From the NCBI GenBank assembly GCA_947044365.1, contig OX345640.1:4948001-5012000 (forward strand): DNA of 64,000 nt. Reading direction: 5' to 3'. The position numbers were made by a program, and so were the translations under genes. The stretch's first letter is position 1, and every line of letters begins with the position of its first letter. The stretch comes from Petrosia ficiformis. Taxonomy: Eukaryota; Porifera; Demospongiae; Haplosclerida; Petrosiidae. Below are positions 57,996 to 64,000 of the stretch, piece after piece. Below the pieces are notes generated by a model, which did no database searches, was not told the DNA's origin, and saw only the letters and a program-made list of their open reading frames with translations.

Positions 57996-58785
57996 AAAAT
58001 AGTGTCTCCCTGTATTGCTAGTCTCGCATCGCTGCGTGAGCACAACGTTTATAGGTACATGTAGCTATATTATATCTTTACAATTTGAAAACGCTTAGAA
58101 TTCTACTTTACATTGTTGGATAGAAGATCTTCTAACTGAAAAAGCCACAGATACCAGAATGGTTGTTCATTATTGCAGAAAATTACATATAGTTTTAGTG
58201 ATTATATATACATAAAATTTCTAGTTCCTCAGTTACATTTTCTAGAATCACAGTTTTGTTTGCACCAATCATCTATATATATATGACCAGCCATGTGCAT
58301 CTTGTCAACCATAATTTCAACTTGAGCCAGTAAAGTAGATGTCAAATATTTTCTGACGGGATTAGTGGATTACAGGCATACTTTCTCAGCCTGGTATATA
58401 AATAAGTGATGAGGGAACCTGTGGTGAAAGATGTACCAATAGGTGTCACAGCGTTAGTTGCAGACTTCAACACAAGGGGAGTTTGGCAGCCACAAACTGA
58501 GGTCTCCCTAGGCCTATCTAACATTTACTTATTTATTCACATTCTTATGTCAATCCTGATAATTTTATTTTGTTTAGTGTCACCAATTAATTTTTAATAT
58601 GAAGTTTGGGCGTGGCTACTTTAAATCTACAAATTTTAGGCGGCAAACTTCAGCAGCACGCAACTTCGAGCTGGTGAGCAAAAACTGTATTAATAACTAC
58701 ACTACAAGGTATTGTAATGCAAACAACGAATTATTTTATCATGCTGTAATTGTGTTTACGGATATTGTTACCTTTCACAAACAGT

Positions 58786-60835
58786 ATGATGACTACGATC
58801 CAAACTGAAGATACGCCCACTGAAATCTATTCTAATAAAAGCGCACCTCAAGTTATTTACTCTGAAAATAGCGACACAGGTGGTAGCTGTACTTCCCAGA
58901 AAAGTAAGAGAATGGATGGAGAAGAAGGACTACAACCACAGGTGTGTTAAATTGTTCATTTGTTATTAGTTATGTTATCAAAGCCTGTATATATATATAT
59001 AATATTCCATCTAGTAGTGGGCAATACCCATAAATTTTAACTGATATGTGTACATACCTACGTACACACATGCATTTAGATTATGTTACGTATGTATGTA
59101 TGTGTATGTAATACTATGTATTATGTATGCATGTATGTATGTATGATACATACATACATAGAGATACCATTTCGTATAATTAAAAAAAAATGATATCTTA
59201 AATTGTTAAATATCGAGTAAATATTTTAAAGACTAATCACAGTTTCACAATTTTTTTAATAAAGAAAACAATTATGGAAATTAAAGTCAATTGTCTTTTA
59301 AAGTGTGTGTGGTTATACCATATAGAATTGGGTCCCTTGTGAATTTGATATCGATACGAATTGGAAAGGCCATTGAAATTATTGATGATATTTCGATAAT
59401 ATTGCCTAACACTAATATTTAACAGGAGATAGAGATAACTTTGACAATAGACCTTTATCATAATTGTAAGCAAGAAAATTTACTGTTTTTTCTATTTCAC
59501 GTGCTGTTGAGACATATGGTTTAATATTAAGTTAATATGTGAAAGCTTAGAAAAACTTGACATATAATGATAGTGAATGATGACAATCTGTTGAACGAGT
59601 CCTGTTATCCCAGCTGTATTGTCAATATTATTATAACTGGTACATGTATTTTACATTTAACAACAATGCCTGTAGAAGCCTGTGTTGTGTGTTGCAATTG
59701 TCACAAAAAAGCTCCATGTCTATCCGACCATGGATTATTGAGCGGTGAAATGTGCATTGTGGACTAAGAAGTGAGCACTAGTTCAAGCTGCATTCTTAAT
59801 TTGTTCAAGAAGCTTGTTCAGAAGACCTCCAGAGATATCAGACCTTGCTGGTAAAGGTTAAAACACTGTTGCTTGAGCTCTGCATTGTAAGGCCCTCAGC
59901 CATTGTCATTCTTGAAAGTTCTTCTCTCCATGCTACAATGTAGTTATATTAGTATATGCATGTACTTGTAATAGTTATAAAGAAGGCAGTTTGGCTCAGG
60001 AATCATGCAAGAGATTACTTTCGTTCACACTTCATTCAAGGATCAAGTTTTCTAGTTTTTCTTAGTTTTCACATAATAAGAATAAACAGTATATCTAAAC
60101 AGGACACGGAAAAAAAACAGTTACTTCTCAGTACATTTTCTAAGGAAATTGCTGCTGTGTAGGCTCATTTATTTTAGTTGAATTCCTCAACTCTTGTATG
60201 GTAATGTCTATTATCATCATTCATTAACACTAGCATACATGTATCTGTTGACTTGAATTTGTTTTAGTCCTCCTTTCAATTTACAAGTATGCTCAAAGCT
60301 TTTGAAAATGCCACCCTGTGGATCAATATAAGATGCTGCTAATGTCTTTCATATGGAGTTAACAGTAACCACATCTGTGGTTTGGAGAAATCATGCTTTT
60401 TCGGTGCTTCTAGAAAGTTTTAGTCATGCATAATACAGTGTTTATTAATTTGTTAAACTTTATGATAATCAAAGTCGAACTCTTAAAAAACTTTTGGTTT
60501 TCTGCCTTAGTTTCAAATGTGAAGGAATTGTAGCATCTCTATGACATACAGAAAAAGAAAAGGTTTAGCCACAAATATAAGGAGAATGCAGTGGGAGTAT
60601 GCTTTTATGAACACCAATCATGTTTTCTTCCCTCTAACTAACAATACTGTTTGAAACCCTGGCTACATATAATTGTTATACTACATGTATTGCACTTTGT
60701 ATTTGTTATTAGTTGACTCCACAACAATCCAGTGGATGGGAGTTGATTAGACAAATGGATGACCTTGAAACCTGGGCGGAGAGGAATAGAGTTATTTCTA
60801 AACAGGATCATATTTTATACACTGAATGTGCTAAG
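58786..60835 (+). CDS. Unidentified gene, 5' exons only
   Basis: Two exons join in phase 0. The first, 58786-58941 (52 codons; start at one of two adjacent ATGs; MMTTIQTEDTPTEIYSNK, then KSKRMDGEEGLQPQ), is polar and probably disordered and ends at a GTGTGT donor. The second, 60713-60835 (LTPQQSSGWELIRQMDDLET, then WAERNRVISKQDHILYTECA), is helical and ends at a GTAAAA donor; it reads like part of a coiled-coil or helical bundle. I do not recognise the protein. The 1.8-kb intron holds a hAT-like MITE. A further possible leader exon, 58599-58673, starts MKFGRGYFKSTNFRRQ with a GTGAGC donor but does not join in phase. More exons should lie between 60836 and the right edge or beyond; none stands out. 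Confidence 0.5.
59015..59414. mobile_element. hAT-like MITE with TAGTG ends, about 400 bp
   Basis: Left end TAGTGGGCAATACCC, right end TATTGCCTAACACTA, flanking AT-rich sequence with TATCGATACGAATT and TTTCGATAATATT. Same family as 50949-51257. In the intron of the unidentified gene. Confidence 0.65.
59080..59160. repeat. (ATGT)n / (TACA)n microsatellite
   Basis: ATGTATGTATGTGTATGTAA and GTATGTATGTATGATACATA tetranucleotide repeat, partly palindromic, within the MITE at 59015. Confidence 0.9.
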
Positions 60836-62270
60836 GTAAAATGTGTGCTGTAGTGTATTAATTGCCTCCATATCTAGAGTTAGGGGAAACCACAAAATTA
60901 TTTCAGAAGAATTAGCACCATTATGACATTTAGGGGAGGAGGGGGTTCTGAATATGATGTTAACAAATTGACTCTTCAGACGAACAGTTCTGAAACATTG
61001 TTAAGGAAGGATCCCCTATGGAATTTTGTACCCTTGGGGTCCTGTGGTGTTTAGATACTGACAAGTGTTAATGATTATTTGTTAATTATAGTTTAGTAGT
61101 AGTGACATAATAAATGTGGGAGGGGCTCAGAGTGTGACATTTAATTTGGCTTAGTGTATCAAATTCAAAGTTCTGAATCTTGATAAACTTCTTTGAATAA
61201 CAAAAACATTATGAAACATCTGACTTAGCCAATAGTGCTTTTGCTTTGCATCAAGCCTATGAGATTACATCTAGTTTTGTTTTAGTACAATAATAATGAC
61301 CACTCTTTGGTACATGTGTATCAGAATTTTAATTATGGTTATGGTTAATTGTGCTAAAATGTACATATACATGGTATGTAAGTACTTTATAAAAATAAGG
61401 TGCTTGTGCTTGTACTTGTACAATCTTGAAGTGCTCAGTACATCACATAAATTCTGAATCACATTCTGAAGTACATGAACCCATCTGTTACCCATGTCTG
61501 TTGAATATTGGTATACCAATACTAAAGTATAAATAATACTATACATAACTATGCTAAATGTGACTACTTTAATACAGCTATATTAGACACTATAAACAAT
61601 GTCAAAGCTATTGCATCTAATAAACATTAGCTATTCACTCTGGTGAGAATACCTTATTGACAATACTAAAGAACCTATGTATGCTTAAGCACAAGCACTT
61701 AAGTGCTTGGCCCCATGTCTGATATGTAAAACTTGCTTTTTTAGCATACTGTAGTACAAGTTTAGCAACATGTCGTTTATATATCATCAGCAGTTTCAGC
61801 ATTGAAGAAGAAATAGATGACTACCTAGGGGTATGGAAACATTGAGCTGACTGTCGGACATTTTGACCCTCTTCTCCTGCTCCCCATATACTTTGTATAC
61901 AGTTTAGCTTCAATTTACTGGACATTCACTAGATTTATGGGAAGATGTCCTGCATGACTGGCTGTTTCCACACCACTGTGACTACCACTCTTTTCTAACT
62001 CAATTTGTTCTAAAGCCTATATACAAAATTAACGAACATTTTCACCAATGAAAATGACTTGCTATATGGCAGTTTCCCAGGCATGCTAGTATAGTGTATG
62101 TGGTTTAGAAGAGCTTGTGCATCGCTGTAAAAACTGAATGGTTGTTGTAATCAATTTGATTGGTTAAATGAGTTTAATTTGCTTAGTAGTGCTCAATACA
62201 TAAACTGAGGAACACATGTACCTGAAGACATGATATAATTGGTTGAACAACAATTATTTTTTACAGTGCA
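60836..62270. other. No gene recognised
   Basis: AT-rich sequence with only short chance frames. A possible continuation of the plus-strand gene at 58786 could not be identified. Repeated AAGCACTTAAGTGCTT-like words occur at 61680-61715; similar words (AAGCACTTAATTGTGCTT) occur at 5010-5030. Confidence 0.4.
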
Positions 62271-62441
62271 CCCCTTGTTTTAGTAAGTTATGTATTATTG
62301 ATTCAAGTATAAAATGAATGCACTCACAATGCAGAACCCTCACTACTAGTATGATTGGGAAACAAGAATGACTACTGACAATAAAATAATTGCAGACTAT
62401 ACTTGACTGTAATAATGGTTATTATATGAGATTTTAATTAT

Positions 62442-62503
62442 TACAAGTTGTAACACACACACATATATATATGTATATGTGTGTGTGTGTGTTACAACTT
62501 ACA
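62442..62503. repeat. Perfect hairpin with (CA)n/(TG)n arms
   Basis: ACAAGTTGTAACACACACAC at the left and GTGTGTGTGTGTTACAACTT at the right around ATATATATGTATAT. A microsatellite with complementary arms, likely unstable. Confidence 0.9.
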
Positions 62504-62559
62504 ATGACACTCCAGTCCTAGCAAGAGTACATAATTCCTAGTATAAGAAGCGCAGCACC

Positions 62560-62950
62560 TTTATAAATCAGTTTTGTGGCTTAATCACATGCATGAAATG
62601 AATAGGCAGTGCTAGAAAATTAGAAATTGACAGTCGTGGCAGAAAGTTTCGAGCCAGCTGTAGCAGCCACTACTTCAACTGTACTTGATTTCAAGCTGTG
62701 ATTCGACAGTGATAGCCTTCAGACAAGATGAGTTATGTTTCCACGTATTCATTTGCTACCAGAAGTGTTCTGAAAGTGGTGAAACAGCAATCATGAGTTG
62801 TAAAAATTGTCATAATCAAAAGGTTTTAGAAAAAGCTTGTTTTTTGGTATCTCAGTGGAAGTCCCAATATTGTTAGTTGTCCAGAAATTTTGTTCATACA
62901 CAGACAGACAGACAGAACACCAGATTAGTTCGCTACACCTACGCTAGTGA
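62560..62950 (+). mobile_element. (CAGA)n-tailed dispersed element, copy 4
   Basis: Shares CAGTTTTGTGGCTTAATCAC and ATGCATGAAATGAAT with the copy at 39230. It ends CACAGACAGACAGACAGAAC, then GCTACACCTACGCTAGTGAG. A preceding GCACTCACAATGCAGAACCC stretch (62320) matches GCACTAAAGTGCAGAACCCT at 40718, so the repeated block may be longer. Confidence 0.6.
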
Positions 62951-63159
62951 GAATAGAACAAATATTGCATATAATGGTTTGCGATATAATCATTTGCCAT
63001 TGCAGTCACTGCATACAAAAATTCTATGTCAACAGAATAATACACTCAAGAGCCAGAGTAGGGCCACAATTATTATGTTCATAATGCATAGTACAGCTGT
63101 ACTTTCAATTAAGAACATAATAATTATGTTCATAACGGAAAACAAGATATATTGAGAAA

Positions 63160-63610
63160 AAAGTATCCCTATAATTGCTTTGCAATGACTTTGTATCAAT
63201 TATTGTTGATGGTATTAGTGTCTCTGCCTTTCTGTGTACTCAAAAACTGGGTCCTGAAGAAGTAATTGCAACTGCAGTCCAGCTAAGTGCACAGAAACTG
63301 AAGTACTCCTTCAAGGTTCTAAGTGATGACTTCCTCAAGTCTGAAACTCAACAACTTATTACTCACTTGCTGATTCTTGCATCATCTTTATACTTTTTCT
63401 CTGCTACATATATACACAACAGTTTACAATCTTCCTGCTGGTTAGCTTGAGTGCACATTCTTTTATGTCATGCCAATTAATTGACCGAGCTCCCTTGGAA
63501 TGACGCAACATTCTTTACTACATATACAATGCATACTCACGCAAATATATATATATATACATGTATGTATATCCATGTGAAACTCTGTGGAAAGCAATTA
63601 TAAGGATGGC
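63160..63610. mobile_element. Copy of the CCCTATGATTGC repeat family with both ends
   Basis: The left end GTATCCCTATAATTGCTTTG (63163) is mirrored by GAAAGCAATTATAAGGAT (to about 63606). It is the clearest full-length copy, about 445 bp. The frame at 63175-63450 is not similar to any family I know. Confidence 0.65.
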
Positions 63611-64000
63611 CCTATGGACCATTAAAAAAATACTGTTTTCCATTAGAGAAACATGATAATATTGGCTTCTTAGAGATGCTCTCATTGTTAACATTAATTT
63701 ATGTATTAACCATTACTCAAACTCAAATCAAATTCAACCAATCAGTGTTTATAGTGCATGTATGGATAAGCTCTTCCATCAGGTACACTAGCATAATGCT
63801 TACCTGGGGAACTATATACATGTACATGTAGTTTCCCACAGCTTAGTGATCTTTTGTAATAATAGTTATACATTACCCTAAGTGAAAGAATTCTATGTAC
63901 TAAAAAAGTGACAGATAAAGCAAAAGCAGAAATCAAAAAACAAATGTCAATTTCTGTTTTCAAAAATGAAGCTAATTTTTGCTTTCGAGTATTAAACCAC

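Noticed and set aside
63175..63450. 91-codon frame with QLSAQKLKYSFKVLSDDF
   Set aside because: It is within the full-length copy of the CCCTATGATTGC repeat family; other copies do not conserve the frame.

Overview
The window looks like nuclear DNA of an early-branching animal, most likely a sponge. This is a best guess from AT-rich DNA, GT-AG introns, animal-type genes and many short inverted-repeat transposons; nothing here fixes the species. I found no bacterial operons, CRISPR array or rRNA. Exon joins below were worked out by hand from reading phase, splice sites and similarity to known families.

Layout. (1) 1-19,876, minus strand: a CLP1 (RNA 5'-kinase / cleavage-polyadenylation factor) gene stretched over at least 19 kb, with its last exons beyond the left edge. 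One 6.6-kb intron holds two related secreted cysteine-rich genes on the opposite strand; another holds a decayed non-LTR retrotransposon and a gene fragment resembling PWWP3. (2) 19,950-20,140: a broken duplicate of the CLP1 5' end. (3) 20,179-24,628, minus: an adaptor-like gene with a death domain, a CARD-like domain and a second death domain. (4) 24,718-30,285, plus: an 11-exon receptor gene with four immunoglobulin domains, one membrane helix and a ~575-residue tail carrying a 17-residue repeat. It starts 89 bp from the death-domain gene and reads away from it, so the two probably share a promoter. (5) 31,818-36,218, minus: an R3HCC1L-like gene. (6) 36,330-46,254 and 47,702-55,629, minus: two 12-exon copies of a trimethyllysine/gamma-butyrobetaine dioxygenase gene (carnitine synthesis). 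Between them lies an intronless plus-strand gene of the cephalosporin-hydroxylase (CmcI) methyltransferase family, head-to-head with copy A. Intron 1 of copy A carries a Crypton-type tyrosine recombinase with one in-frame stop. (7) 55,630-64,000: repeats and foldback elements, plus the first recognisable exons of an unidentified plus-strand gene.

Repeats fill most introns and spacers: a piggyBac-like 513-bp element with TTAA ends, several hAT-like short elements, a dispersed family marked by a CCCTATGATTGCTTT end, hairpins with similar loops, (CAGA)n-tailed elements, and minisatellites with 32-, 34-, 46- and 81-bp periods.

The most interesting unit is the divergent Ig-receptor / death-domain pair. 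It has the form of a recognition receptor beside a signalling adaptor, but a functional link is inference only.
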